The notes: generated from the letters alone by a model not told the origin. A stretch of 64,000 bases of DNA from Effrenium voratum (GCA_963377175.1 CAUJNA010001857.1:20295-84294); one strand, 5' to 3'; positions 19,720 to 32,575 are shown, numbered from the stretch's first letter. Numbers and translations are program-made.

Positions 19720-21356
19720 CGGACGTCGAAGTGGGGCGTAGGGGCAAACGCAGCAAGCACACGTTCTTCCGGGCCGCCGCCCGGCCACGCCAGTGCTTCA
19801 TGTCGGTGAGGGCCACGCGCTGCTTGGCCTGCACGAAGTTCCCGGTCTCCGGGCTCAGACGGCCGGGCAGCGCCTGCCAAACGTTGAGGATGGCGCTGGC
19901 CTAAGTCAACTGAGTCAACGGAAACACCTCGTGCGAGATGCGCAACAGCACGCCGGATCGGCCGCAATCCGCCCGCGCCTTTTCGTACAGCTTGAAAGTC
20001 TTCTTCATGGTGCTGCGGCTGGCTCCGGACTTGCTGATCTCGGGGGCGGCCTCCAGCTCCTCAGTCACGCCCAGGGCCATCGACTTCAGATCCTCCGCGG
20101 CCGCCTTCACCGCCAAGTCTGCGGCCTCTGCAACATTACTTGCAAGACCTGTGCTACAAGCGAAACGAGATCCCAAGCAACCAACACGAACCCCCTTGAC
20201 GCTCAAGGCTCATACCGCGCCACTGCGAGAGCCAGTTCGAAGTCCCCACCGAGCCGCAGCATGAAAGTCCGTAAAGGGCTCCGTTCGATGTAAACACTCC
20301 AACGTGAGAAAAGCCCACAGAGGCACGCCAGTCCAGGGTTCGCACACACTCGAAACATACCCGCTTTCCTCTGCGAGCTCAAGTGAAACGCGCTGCGAAA
20401 GTTTGGGGCCGCCTCGCACGGAACGACGCCACGCAGGCTGCGAACCTTAACCTCACCCTGCCCCACTCTTGCCGAAAGAACCCCTGTACACACATACTGC
20501 GCAGGGCAAAAGAAATGTGCTGCACATGTATAGCCATGTCTAAGAACACTTGGCCCTCTCCGGCCTCCTTCTCTTCCGCGCCTGCAGCTTTGCACTTCTG
20601 CTGCTGCCCGAAGGGCGCCAAAATGCTCGGGGATGCGCTCTCCTCGACCTCCCGAGCTTCTGCGCAACTCCCAGCAAAGAAAACACAACCGTTCATTCCG
20701 CAAGCCAAAGGGGCAGCTTGCGCCCAACCTTCGCTTTGCGCCGGTGCCTCCAAGCCGAAGCACGGAAACACAAATTAGGTTTCGGCCGCCTTCTGGCAGA
20801 AAGGCGCGGGCCCGCAAACGTCCTTGTCTGGGTCGTAGAAGCACCGGAAGGCGCACTTGCTGCTCTTGCCCATGCAGGAGGCCTCGCCCAACATGGCATC
20901 GATCAGGACGCTCAGCTCCCGGTCCGGCTGGCTGAAGGCCTTGGCCTCGCTTCCGTCCATGTGAAGCTCCAGGCGTTGCGTACGCGGCTCGGGGTAAGCG
21001 GTCATCTCGTCCGCCTCGATGACCTTCTGGACGCCTTTGCTGTTGAAGAAGTAGAGCTGGCCGTGACCCTGGTAGACCACATGCCCCACCGAGCGGCCGC
21101 GCCAATTGGACTTGGTTTCGCCCACGGCGGAGTTGTGGTCAGCCCGGAAGTACAAGGCCTCATCCTTTGCGTACTTGGTGTTGCCCCACTTGCCGCCTTC
21201 ATAGGCTTGCCACCCGACAATGCTGACAGTGTCCATTCCATGAACCTCCTTGATCACCGCCGCGCCGTCTGGCATCAGCCGATACTTTGTGTCCAGACCA
21301 TCAATCTCTACATACTTCGGTGGCTCATGGGCGGACGTGTTGCCAGCAACATATCT
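19720..21356 (-). CDS. Multi-exon hypothetical gene
   Basis: The first exon seen (about 21356-20778) begins after an acceptor-like CTTCAG with YVAGNTSAHEPPKYVEIDGL, then MPDGAAVIKEVHGMDTVSIV, SVGHVVYQGHGQLYFFNSKG, LEVIDAM-like helices and a Cys cluster (CMGKSSKCAFRCFY, DVCGPAPFCQKAAET) ending at 20775. A second exon (about 20150-19917) reads VAEAADLAVKAAAEDLKSMA then KKTFKLYEKARADCGRSGVL. A third (about 19905-19735) reads ILNVWQALPGRLSPETGNFV and VALTDMKHWRGRAARKN. All are GC-rich and on one strand. The Cys cluster could bind metal or form disulfides. I do not recognise the family. The stop of the first exon at 20775 may instead end a complete protein, with the other two exons belonging to a second gene. 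The 5' start is not found; an intron donor may lie beyond 21430. Confidence 0.4.
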
Positions 21357-21427
21357 GAAGGTAATTGTTGAATCCGACCATAATAGCGATGACCTTGGCC
21401 CACAAGCACGCCTCCTTGCGTTTGACC

Positions 21428-21802
21428 CTGCCAGACAAACAGACAGACAGAAAGACAGTCAGACAGACAGACAGACAGGCAGAGAGAGAGAGAGAGAGAG
21501 AAAAAAGAGAGAGAGACAGAGAGAGAGACAGATGGACAGACAGACAGACACACGGACACGCAAACAGACAGACACACAGGGAAGAAGAGAGGAAGAGAGG
21601 AATAGAGAAAGAGAGAAAGAGAGAGCAAAAAGAAAGAAAGACGGAAAGAGGGACAGAGAGAAGAAAAAAAAAGAGAGAAAGAGAGAAAAAGAGAAGGAGA
21701 AAGATAGAAGATGGAAAGAGGGGAAGAGACAAAGAAGGAAGCAAAAAGAGAGAAGCAGAAAAAGAGAGACAGAAAGAAAGAAAGAAAGACAGAAAGACAG
21801 AC

Positions 21803-21833
<31 letters not shown>

Positions 21834-21890
21834 ACGAAAGCAAGAAAGAAAGAGACAAGAGGACAAAAACATACACAAAGACAGACAAAG

Positions 21891-21921
<31 letters not shown>

Positions 21922-21995
21922 GACAGAAACAAAGAAACAAAAACAAAGGGACAAAGAAACAAAGCGGCAAAGAGACAAAGAGACAAGGAGAATTA
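21428..21995. repeat. 570-bp purine tract (GA, GACA, GAAA)
   Basis: Almost uninterrupted purines on the plus strand with GACA, GA and GAAA sub-blocks and C interruptions. Both strands stay open for hundreds of codons, so these frames are artefacts. Confidence 0.95.
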
Positions 21996-22079
21996 GAGGT
22001 GGGACAGAGAGGGACAAGCAGAATAGGAGTCCGCCGCCACATGAGGCCGGCGTCGGCGTTGGTGCCCGCGCGACCCTCT

Positions 22080-22360
22080 GCGGAGATCGTGCGTGTCGAA
22101 GCGCTCTCGCTGTGGCGCTGTGCGAATTCTTCTTGGTCTGGGCGAACCATCTCCGGACATCGTGCATGTCGAAGCGCTCTCGCTCTGGCGCCTTGTTCCT
22201 CGCGAAATGGCCTTTGGAAGTTGTCTCGTGGTTTGCGCGGGTTCGATTCCCCCGTGGTCCGCGGCAGCTCCGGCTTGAAAATCGCAGCTTTTAAGTACAA
22301 ACGTAGTACGCGGAGCGTGCTCCTGCAGCTCCGGCTAGAAAATCGAAACACGCGGAAAGA
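22080..22360 (+). repeat. 71-bp duplication, tRNA-3'-half-like motif and two satellite units
   Basis: CGTGTCGAAGCGCTCTCGCT and its flank occur at about 22090 and 22163. At 22227-22256 GCGCGGGTTCGATTCCCCCG then GTGGTCCGC resembles a tRNA T-arm and acceptor 3' strand, without a matching 5' half. Directly after it come two copies of the CAGCTCCGGCTxGAAAATCG unit, related to the satellite at 38.4 kb. This arrangement resembles a tRNA-derived SINE. Confidence 0.45.
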
Positions 22361-22689
22361 CGCTTCTCTCCCACCTCTTCCCCGCCCCCTCTCTCCCCTG
22401 ACTCGGCAATCCGAGCGACGCCTTCCCTGTGGCCCACATGGTCCGGACGGAGAAGGACCCGTCCTCGCGCACCGCCTCGGCGCGCTGGAAATCCTCACCA
22501 GCGCGGCCCAGCGTTGTGGCCTGGCGAGACAGCCCCTGCAAACCTCCTTGGCCAGCATAGCCTACACAACACAAAGCAGGGCGTAAAAACGTGGCCCGCA
22601 AGCATAACATAATAGAGAGCGCGAGGTAAGTATAATGTCAAATGCGGTCTTTTCATGCCGTGCACGATGCGACGGGCACTGCAAAGCGA

Positions 22690-23420
22690 AATTTCATCAT
22701 ATTCTCGCGCGAGTTCCCTGCCCAAGTATGCTCGCGCGAGTTTGCTCGAGCAAGTGTGCTCCTGCGAGTTTGCTTGCGCAAGTGCTCTCTGGAAATGTTC
22801 TTGAAACTTGCTCTGCGCACCACAAGTACTCTGCGAAGCTGCCCAGCGCATCTTAACTCTGCGCAAGTTGCTCTGCACAAGCGCGCGTGTTTTTGTGTGT
22901 CCTCTTCGATAACTGGTAATGCTTCGGTTTGCGCATTCCGCATCACCTCGAGACAGCTTCTCCAGACTCATCCGCGAGCACACGAAAGTAGCAAAAGTCC
23001 GCAGTTGTGGCACATCGACCACCCCGCATTGACCAAGCGGATCCGGCACCGGTTCTCGGACATCGACACCGACCCCTTGCGGGAACACCATACAGCACAG
23101 CTTTTGCACATTGAAGAGGATGTCATGTTTTGCAGAGAGGGCGCCCGCAGCGCCGCCCTAAAAATAACTTTAATCTCTCGCGCAGGGTTGCTGTTTCTTG
23201 CGCAGCTGCGCCCGCACAAGCTGTCTTGCACACGTGTTCCCGTGCAAGTGCGCTCGCGCAAGCTGTCTCGCGCACGCGTTCTCGCGCAAGTGTGCTCGTG
23301 CAAGTTGTCTCGCACGTGTTCTCGCGCAAGTGTGCTCGCGCAAGTTGTCTCGCGCGCCAGTTGTCTCGCACATTTGTGCTGGTGCAAGCGCGCTCGCGAA
23401 AGTGTGTCTTGCAGGCGCAC
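22690..23420. repeat. ~42-bp minisatellite of CTCGCGCAAGTxTGCTCGCG
   Basis: Regular copies of CAAGxTGTCTCGCGCACGCG followed by TTCTCGCGCAAGTGTGCTCG lie at 23217, 23259, 23301 and 23341. More diverged copies lie around 22700-22880. The intervening 22890-23200 holds non-repeat sequence with no convincing gene. Confidence 0.65.
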
Positions 23421-24506
23421 ACGTGCGAGAAGGCTCACACAAGTGTGTCCTCGCTCCGGAAAACTTCTGCCTGCAAGGAGCTGAGCTTGGCTCCGCGGTA
23501 CATCTCACGTGCCGCAGACACCTCCCGCGCCGCCAGCAGAAAAATGAAGGCCTCAAGGCGAGCTTCTTCTCAAACACCGACAGCCGGCAGACAAACAACA
23601 GCACGCTTCTATGCGCCGGGAACCGCTACACCCGACACATCGCAAAACAAGTCAATCAAAGTGTCAGCAACATCTCCGACTTAGCTCAAACCAACCGAGG
23701 CGCCCAAGCCAGCTTCTGCCGCGTCGCACCGGAGCAGCCAGCCATGGCGAGTTTTGAGGGTTTCACAAACGACTTGCGTGAGATCTCGGGCAAAAGCTGC
23801 GGGCCTCAAGTCAAGGTTTTTAATTTTTGGGCTTCTTTTTTCAAAGCTCTCTCTCGAAAATTGTAAATCAACGGGGTCCCACAAAACTAGAAGGCCCTAA
23901 TATTACAAGCCCTCCGGCTTTTGTTTACTCAGGGGGGCTTGTTGCTGGGGAGAACGCGGATTAGACCTGCGGCTTGCGTAACCGCCGTTGGCACCAACGT
24001 CCTGACGGGAAGCACAAAGCCTGGCAGGCCGCGCCGCCTCCTCGCCCTCGAACAACCCCCGCATCATAACACGCACAGGCTGCTTGCAGCCGGAGGCCCA
24101 CGCAACCAACCCCAACATCCAGCAGAGCGTGTGCGTCACAGAGGAACGCGACAAATGTCACACTCATTGCGTTGGCTGGGGAAAATGCAGAGAAAAACAA
24201 TAGCTAAGCAAACCCTGCCCGGTCCGGCCTTCCAGACTTGACCAAAGCAGCAGGCATGCGATGGTAACAGCGCTTTTTTCCTCTGGTAGCCAAAGAAATC
24301 GAACGTCTTGGTCCTGACACTGCGCGCACCCGCGCATCAAGCAGTCCACGCCAGGGAAAACAACAGGTAGTAGTTGCAGGAACTCGCCGCGCAGCCCAAA
24401 ACAAAAACGGGCTTTGTCAGAAGTTGGCCATGAAGCCGCCAAACTGCGCCACAGTCATGGACCTGACAAGCCCTCCGCTTCACCGCCCACAATACTTCCT
24501 CTTCCT
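23421..24506. other. Spacer, no supported gene
   Basis: Mixed-composition sequence. A short plus-strand frame at 23743 (MASFEGFTNDLREISGKSCG) has a fair start context but only 40 codons. A minus-strand frame near 24100-23920 (LFEGEEAARPARLCASRQDV) looks mildly protein-like. Neither is strong enough to call. Confidence 0.3.
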
Positions 24507-25430
<924 letters not shown>

Positions 25431-26340
25431 TTTCTCTTGCCCCGTGCTGAATGAGTGCAAGAAAGTGTGTGCAGGTTAGCGAGAGTAAGTGTGTGTCAGT
25501 TGAGTGAGTGAGAGTGTGAAGGGGGGGCTCCGGAGAACTCCGCCCTGAATGTTTGGGGGAATGTTGTTGGGGGGCGGGATGCTCGAACAATAACTGCAGG
25601 GGATAACTGCGAAAAAGGGCGGGTAGCTGTTGTTCGGCTTTGTGCCCTCTTTTAGTGGCTTCATCTGCTTTTCTAATCCTACCCCCCCCCCTCAACCCCC
25701 CTCGCTTCTTTACAAGCCTGTTGTTCGGCTTTGTGATCTGGGCTTGTAACCACAAACTTTCTAGTAGTGTCTCCCTTCTTCCATTGGCTCCCCAAGGCGT
25801 AAAACAATTGCATGGGACGCACGCATGGAAAATGCATACAGGATACACAACCACAGCATGTCGGTCGCATGTGAAAGTCAAACAGACATGCGTGCAACGT
25901 GCGCAACAACAGTTGCACGAGGTACATCGCACACTCAAATGCCACCAGAGGGTGTGGAAGCTGCATGCAGGATCATGCCGAATCATGCCTGCAAAATGCC
26001 CCCCCCCCCCCCAAAAAAAACAAAAACCGAAAAAGCAGACAAACAACCCCGCTCCCTTTAGCCTGCGGAGCCCTCACCCCCCAAACCTAAAACAACCCCC
26101 GGGTGTTGGGCGGGTATAAGCCTGAACCAACCCCAACCCTAAACACCCAAGTAGCCAACCAAACCAACTCAACCCAGCGTAAACCCACCATGACAACCCT
26201 CCAAATGGAACCCACACCGAACCAACACATACCACACAAGCCACCAACCCCCCACCCCGAACCTATCCTAAACCCACCCCACGAACCAACCCTGCGAAGG
26301 GTGCGAGCACAGGGGGTCTGCGGAGCTGCGATGGCGTGCT
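25431..26340. other. Spacer with poly-C and CCAACC-rich sequence
   Basis: Contains homopolymer C runs (25680, 25999) and from 26085 to 26300 a degenerate AACCCTAAAC / CCAACCAAACC array. That array is the reverse complement of the GGTTTAGGG-like sequence at 41.3 kb. No gene is supported. Confidence 0.4.
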
Positions 26341-26349
26341 GCGCCGCGG

Positions 26350-26870
26350 AAAGCGTTAGTTTCGAAACAATCATTTTCGTGGACACAACAAACACTCTGA
26401 CGAAACTAGAGTTTGCGCCCAGAGAAACAAACTCACAGCCCGAGATCGCGACATGTTTATATTCAGCGCTGGAACGGTAGTTTGTCTGGAAAGCTAGTTT
26501 CGGTGTGCGAAACTAAACTTCTACCTCTGAGTTTCCTTTCAGAATTTCCCAGGAAACGAACAAACTAAACTCTCCGACGAAACGCTTGTTTCCCAAACTA
26601 GCCGTTCTAGGGTTTCAAACAAGTTTCTCCAGGCAAAACAAACTTTCACAGGAAGAATTTGTTTTCGAGAGGAAACAAATCTCTTTCACACCGGAAGCGT
26701 TTGTTTCTGCATTGGAGACTAACATATCCGCGCATGCGACAAAAGTTTAGAAGCATGACCTCAGAAGACATACCTATTGTCCAGAGAAGCAAAGCTTCCG
26801 GAAACGGCCATAAGTTTGTTTATCGTCTTGAAACAAACTTTAGGCCGAGCCAATAGTTGGTTCTTTCAAT
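26350..26870. repeat. Interspersed GTTTC/GAAAC palindromic array
   Basis: The words GAAACAAAC, GTTTGTTTC, AAACTAG and CTAGTTT recur every 15-40 bp in both orientations, giving many small pairing possibilities. There is no fixed period and no coding signal. Confidence 0.45.
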
Positions 26871-27104
26871 ACTAACAAAGTAGTGCCAGCAAACTTCATG
26901 TGGGGCCTTGGCTTGTGGGGGCCTTCTGCCCTCCAGACAAAAACTTGAAGCCACGGGAAAACACAGGAAAAACACACCAAAAAAACACCCAGATTCCAAA
27001 CCTGCCCAAGCGCCCAAAGTCGACGCTGGCTCAGCGCGTCTCAAGTACATGCCGACGCGGGAAAAAACGGGAACGAGTGGGACAAAACAAGCTGACGCGA
27101 GTGC

Positions 27105-27910
27105 ATGTGGGCGCATGTGGGCACATGTGGGCGCCGGCAAAAGCGCCCACAAGCCACAAAAGCGCCCACAAGCCCAGAAAGAGCGCCCGCCCACAACCGC
27201 CCACACACGCCCACCATCCCAGCAAAACCGCCCACCAGCAAGAGCGCACAAGCGCCCACAAGCCCAGCAAAAGCGCCCACAACCCCAAGAGAGCCCACAA
27301 GCGCCCACAAGCCCAGCAAAAGCGCCCACAAGGATAACAAGAGCGCCCACAAGCGCCCATAAGCAAAATCCCTTAGCCAAAAGCGCTTACAAGCCCAGCA
27401 AAAGCGCGCACAAGCCCAGCAAGCCCCTACAGGCTCAGCAAAAGCGCTTTTGCTGGGCTTGTGGGCGCTTTTACCGGGCTTGTAAGACTTGGGCGCTTGT
27501 GGGCGCTTGGGATTTTGTGGGCGCTTGGGCTTTTGTGGGCGCTTGGGCGTGGGCTTGTGGGCGCTTCTGGGGTTTGGGCGCTCTGGCTTGTGGGCGCTTT
27601 TGCTGGGCTTGTGGGCGCTTGTGGACTTGTGTGTCGAAAACGGCAAAAGACGGGGGAAAGAAAAGGGCTGACGCAAGTGCATGTGGGCGCATGTGGGCGC
27701 ACGTGGGCGCATGTGGGCGCCACAAACCCACAAGCCCAGCAAAAGCGCCCAGCCCCACAATCCCAGCAAAAGCGCCCACAAGCCCAGCAAGAGCAGGCCA
27801 GCAAAAGCGCCCACCCACAAGTGCTGAGCCCAGCAAAAGCGCCCACAGCCCAGCAGAAGCGCTTAGAAGCCCAGCAAGGGCGCTCACAAGCGCCCACAAC
27901 CCCAGCAAGA
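27105..27910. repeat. Foldback minisatellite of GCGCCCACAAGCCCAGCAAAA
   Basis: At 27130-27440 units of about 21 bp read GCCCACAAGCCCAGCAAAAG. At 27445 the array reverses through the perfect palindrome GCAAAAGCGCTTTTGC and continues as TTTTGCTGGGCTTGTGGGCG to about 27640. After a spacer it returns to the first orientation (27720-27910). Spacers at 27090 and 27665 both carry GTGCATGTGGGCGCATGTGG. Long frames over it (PTSPAKAP, GRFCWACG) are artefacts. Confidence 0.85.
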
Positions 27911-27929
27911 GCAAAAGTGCGCACAACCA

Positions 27930-28600
27930 CAAGCACTCAGAAGCACACAAACACTCACAAACACTCACACACACACTCACAGACACGCGCACACACACAC
28001 ACACACTCACAAGCACTCACAAACACTCACAAACGCTCACAAGCTCTCACAATCACTCACAAACACTCACACTCACAAACACTCACAAACACTCACAAAC
28101 TCACAAACACTCACAATCACTCACAAACACTCACAAACACTAACAAATACTCACAAACACTCACAAACACTCACAAGCACGCACGCGCTCACTCGCTCAC
28201 TTGCTCACTCGCTCACTCGCTCACTCGGCCACTCGCTCTCTCACTCACGCACTCACGTGCTCACGCAGTCACGCAGTCACGCAGTCACGTAGTCACGCCG
28301 TCACGCACTCTCAACGCACGCACGCACTCTCTCTCTCTCTCTCTCTCTCTCCCTCTCTCTCTCACTCTCTCACTCACTCACTCACTCACTCACTCACTCA
28401 CTCGCTCACTCACTCACTCACTCGCTCACTCGCTCCATCACTCGCTCGCTCGCTCGCTCACTCACTCACTCACTCACTCACTCACTCACTCACTCACTCA
28501 CTCAATCAAACACGCACTTCACTCCCTCTCTCTCTCTCTCCCTCCCCTCCCTCCCTTCCTCCCTCTCCGCCCTCCCTCCCTCTCTCCCTTCCCCCTGCCA
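27930..28600. repeat. ACTCACAAAC, CGCAGTCA and ACTC arrays
   Basis: About 20 copies of the decamer ACTCACAAAC (27940-28180), then GCTCACTC, then CACGCAGT, then TC and CTCA tetramers to 28505, then C/T-rich sequence. Confidence 0.9.
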
Positions 28601-28789
28601 GCTGTTTCTTGCACACTGATTCACGTACGCAGCGTGTGCGCGCACGGACACACAAGGCGCTGAAGTTTTACGTGCGCCTGGGTACTCACAAAAGTAGCTG
28701 GAGGTCATCCACAAACAAGCCTCCGGAGTCGCTAACACCCACAAACTCCAGACAGAGAGGGAGAGAGAGAGACAGGACAGAGAGAAAGA

Positions 28790-29350
28790 GCGCACTACAC
28801 CGCCCACGACGCCCAGAAAGATGCGCCCACAAGCCCAAGAACACCGCCCGCAACTCCCAGCAAGAACGCCACTCACATGTGAGTATCTGGGAAGCTCAGT
28901 TTTAGACCCTTTGACCGGTTGATGGAGAAAGGCGAAGTCTCACGTGTTGGGGTTGGACCATTTTAGTGGTTGTGGCTTTGGACATTTTGCTGAGCTTGTG
29001 TGGGCGTTGTTGTTGGCGTTTTTCCTTGCGCGGGCGTGGGTGGCGTTGCGGGCGTCGGTGGCGTTGTGGGCGCTCTGTTTGGGCCTGTGGGCGCTTGTGG
29101 TTTTGATGCGGCTGTTCTTCCTTGTGGGCACTTGCGGAGAGTTTTGTGCTGTTTGGGCCTGCGGGCGCTTGTGGGCGTTGCGGGCATCTTCCTGGGCTTG
29201 TGGGCGTCGGTGTTGCGGGCGTCTTCCGGGAGCGCCGTTGCGGGCGCTCTTCCTTGTGCTTGTGGGCAGTTTTGGAGGCTTGTGAGCATGTGGGCGCCGG
29301 TCTGTGGCTGGGCTTGTGGGCAGCGTTGTGGGCGCTTGTGGGCGGGCGTC
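28790..29350. repeat. Dispersed GTGGGCGCTTGTGGGC minisatellite copies
   Basis: Units related to the 27.1-27.9 kb minisatellite in mixed orientation: GCGCCCACAAGCCCA at 28821 and GGCTTGTGGGCG-type words from 28990 to 29345. The 28606-28790 stretch between arrays holds no gene. Confidence 0.7.
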
Positions 29351-29868
29351 TCATCGTTGAAAAGGTAAGGCTGTTATGCGCAGGTCGTTTGGGCAGGCAA
29401 GTGGCACCAAGAAGCTTGGGTTCTGGGCAAATGACACAAGACCTGACCGAATTTGACAGACAGGGACAGGGAAAGCAAAAGGAGCACCCAATCTCCTTGC
29501 GCCCTCAACAAGACAAGCCGGATAGGTTGACGGTTAGATATGCGCGGCGCAGCTAGATGTCCAGAAATAAAACAACCTTGCGGCCAAAGGCTATGGGGTT
29601 GCGCAGCCTTTCTCAGCTGTTATGCCAGAAATGCTTCCAGAAGGTGTCGTTGAATGCCGCCCTTGTAAACATTAACAGGCGGCAATTTGAACCCTTCCCT
29701 TTGGATTCTCACTCCCTGATGGGTTCCTGGACTTTAGTTATTTTTGGGAAGATCATGTTAGTTGTAAGCGACAACTTTGGTTGCATTTTTTGGCCAATCC
29801 ACTCAGAGTCAGGTAAACATGTTCAACCCCCATGAAAAGAAGGTTTGAACCCCAGTAATGTAAGCGCC
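29351..29868. other. Spacer, no supported gene
   Basis: Non-repetitive, moderate-GC sequence. The frame at 29557 (MSRNKTTLRPKAMGLRSLSQ) has no homologous feature that I recognise. Confidence 0.3.
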
Positions 29869-30313
29869 CATATGGACCGCTGAGTGCGCCCGCAACAGCG
29901 CAACACTGCCGCCCACAAGCGCCCACAAGCGCCCGCAAGCACTCATGAAGAACGCCCGCAACCACCCACAAGGGCCCACCAAGAGCGCCCACAAGTGCCC
30001 GCAAGCAATTATGAAGGGAGCGCCTGCAACAGTGCCGCCCACCCCCCCCCCCCACACCCCACAAGCACCCAATGAAACCTTGCCCACATGCGCCCACAAG
30101 CGCACCCAGCAGAGAGCGGGGGCAAGCGCCCATATGCGCCGCGCACCCAAAAGCGCCCAAGAAGAGCGCCAGAAGCACCCGCCAAGAGGAACGCACAAGC
30201 GCCCGCAAGCACTCATGATGCACGCTTGCAAGACTTCCGTCCTTGTGGCCCACATGCGCCCACAAGCCCCACGAACGAGCGCCCACAAGCGTCCGCAAGT
30301 GCTCATGAACAAA
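29869..30313. repeat. GCGCCCACAAGCGCCCGCAAGC minisatellite
   Basis: A further copy group of the same minisatellite family, with recurrent ACTCATGA insertions at 29940, 30209 and 30299. It ends abruptly at 30314, where the first 1.04-kb tandem unit begins. Confidence 0.75.
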
Positions 30314-30505
30314 CCACCTCCAGCTGGCCCTGTATCAAGCCCGCCATATTCCAATTGAGCCCCCAGTCCTTTTGGGTGGATGATCTGCGCAGGCTGACGT
30401 CAATCAACTTGCGCTCTTCCTCCTCATGCTCCAGCCTGGCCTTTTCCTGCTTCACTTTCTCCTTGGCCTGTTCCTGCGCAATCTTTGCCGGTCTCTACCC
30501 AGCGT
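30314..30505 (-). pseudogene. Truncated PDZ-like exon, copy A
   Basis: Carries only the coiled-coil lead (EQAKEKVKQEKARLEHEEEE) and the first PDZ strand (LNWNMAGLIQGQLEV) before the sequence is cut by the minisatellite at 30313. The remaining PDZ strands are absent from this copy. Confidence 0.6.
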
Positions 30506-31084
30506 CCAAGGTAAGTCCAAGCCAAAAGATAAATCGCATTTGAGTCCTTGCATTGAAATCCACACACACACACACAAACACACGAACACCGCCAAGCTTG
30601 CCTTTGAGATGTTGCTTCTCAGGCACTGGTGGAAAAAGGGGGGCGAACCAAGGGAGTCACCGCCCGTGGCGTTGGCAGGGCGAGGCGTTGCCTAGTGGAA
30701 ATGCTTCTGCGAAGGCCAAAACGGCTTCTAAGAAGGGCCCAAAGGGGGGGGCCTTCAAAGGAACCAAAACAGTCTCGGCTGGAGGGCCAGCTGCTACTGT
30801 TAGCTCAGATCAACCAGCTGCAACGATCGGGCATCAACATATCACTGATATCAATGATGCTCACCAGGTGAAAAGGGGGCTAGCGTTAAACATCATGCCG
30901 TTCCGGGAAGGATGCAGCAGACCCAGCATCAAACTCAGCTTGGCGTGCATACTAGGAAACACACGATCAAGCTGGGACAAAAACCAAACCCATACCAGGC
31001 CTTCTCGTCTTGGACTTGCGCTGGCTCAGGAGTTTCAGGAATCTCCGGCTCTTTCACCACCTCAGCAGAATGTTCCGCTCAACT

Positions 31085-31530
31085 TGCAAATTCCGCAGCG
31101 TTTGCCCAGACGGCCCTGCACTTGCAACGCCCCGCCTCTTCCGGGGTGGCTTTGGCCTCTTCAAACGCCGCAGTGTGGGTAAAGACCAAAGCAACCTCTG
31201 ACTCCGTCTTGAGGCTCTGCCGCATCTCGCTGAACGTCGTGTGCCCCTGAACGGACATCAATCGGTCGCCCTTGCACACCACCTTGTCGACTCGCTGAAG
31301 GGAACACTGCTCCCGGTTCCAGCTTTCCAGCGGAGTGCCGCGGTTGACAGCAACCACCTCCAGCTGGCCCTGTATCAAGCCCGCCATATTCCAATTGAGC
31401 CCCCAGTCCTTTTGGGTGGATGATCTGCGCAGGCTGACGTCAATCAACTTGCGCTCTTCCTCCTCATGCTCCAGCCTGGCCTTTTCCTGCTTCACTTTCT
31501 CCTTGGCCTGTTCCTGCGCAATCTTTGCCG
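31085..31530 (-). CDS. PDZ-like domain exon, copy B
   Basis: The exon opens after an acceptor-like GGGTAGAG with PAKIAQEQAKEKVKQEKARL, a charged helix, then VSLRRSSTQKDWGLNWNM, IQGQLEVVAVNRGTPLESWN, VVCKGDRLMSVQGHTTFSEM and LKTESEVALVFTH. The G-L-x-W start, V-x-x-V central strand, K-G-D-R-L-x-x-V-x-G turn and final helix plus strand match the PDZ pattern (carboxylate loop modified). The frame remains open to 31079 but probably ends at a donor near 31130, because the tail differs by one base between copies. It lies in a tandem unit, so it may be one of several PDZ exons of one protein. Confidence 0.5.
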
Positions 31531-32114
31531 GTCTCTACCCAGCGTCCAAGGTAAGTCCAAGCCAAAAGATAAATCGCATTTGAGTCCTTGCATTGAAATC
31601 CACACACACACACACACAAACACACGAACACTGCCAAGCTTGCCTTTGAGATGTTGCTTCTCAGGCACTGGTGGAAAAAGGGGGGCGAACCAAGGGAGTC
31701 ACCGCCCGTGGCGTTGGCAGGGCGAGGCGTTGCCTAGTGGAAATGCTTCTGCGAAGGCCAAAACGGCTTCTAAGAAGGGCCCAAAGGGGCGGGGCCTTCA
31801 AAGGAACCAAAACATTCTCGGCTGGAGGGCCAGCTGCTACTGTTAGCTCAGATCAACCAGCTGCAACGATCGGGCATCAACATATCACTGATATCAATGA
31901 TGCTCACCAGGTGAAAAGGGGGCTAGCGTTAAACATCATGCCGTTCCGGGAAGGATGCAGCAGACCCAGCATCAAACTCAGCTTGGCGTGCATACTAGGA
32001 AACACACGATCAAGCTGGGACAAAAACCAAACCCATACCAGGCCTTCTCGTCTTGGACTTGCGCTGGCTCAGGAGTTTCAGGAATCTCCGGCTCTTTCAT
32101 CACCTCAGCAGAAT

Positions 32115-32575
32115 GTTCCGCTCAACTTGCAAATTTCGCAGCGTTTGCCTAAACGGCCCTGCAACTTGCAACGCCCCGCCTCTTCCGGGGTGGCTTTGGC
32201 CTCTTCAAACGCCGCAGTGTGGGTAAAGACCAAAGCAACCTCTGACTCCGTCTTGAGGCTCTGCCGCATCTCGCTGAACGTCGTGTGCCCCTGAACGGAC
32301 ATCAATCGGTCGCCCTTGCACACCACCTTGTCGACTCGCTGAAGGGAACACTGCTCCCGGTTCCAGCTTTCCAGCGGAGTGCCACAGTTGACAGCAACCA
32401 CCTCCAGCTGGCCCTGTATCAAGCCCGCCATATTCCAATTGAGCCCGCAGTCCTTTTGGGTGGATGATCTGCGCAGGCTGACGTCAATCAACTGGCGCTC
32501 TTCCTCCTCATGCTCCAGCCTGGCCTTTTCCTGCTTCACTTTCTCCTTGGCCTGTTCCTGCGCAATCTTTGCCCG
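32115..32575 (-). CDS. PDZ-like domain exon, copy C
   Basis: Same domain as copy B with a few substitutions (ERQLIDV for ERKLIDV, KDCGLNW for KDWGLNW, NCGTPLESWN for NRGTPLESWN). A one-base insertion after GRCK changes the C-terminal reading, which supports a splice donor just before it. It is the most upstream PDZ copy on the minus strand and is followed 5' by the unique 340-bp insert. Confidence 0.5.

Noticed and set aside
22180..22262. Possible tRNA gene ending GTGGTCCGC
   Set aside because: The T-arm and 3' acceptor strand are present, but no 5' acceptor strand, A box or anticodon arm pairs with them; kept only as a SINE-like remnant.
27461..28663. 400-codon plus frame and similar minus frames (PTSPAKAP, GRFCWACG repeats)
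   Set aside because: All are translations of the GCGCCCACAAGC minisatellite and adjoining ACTC arrays.
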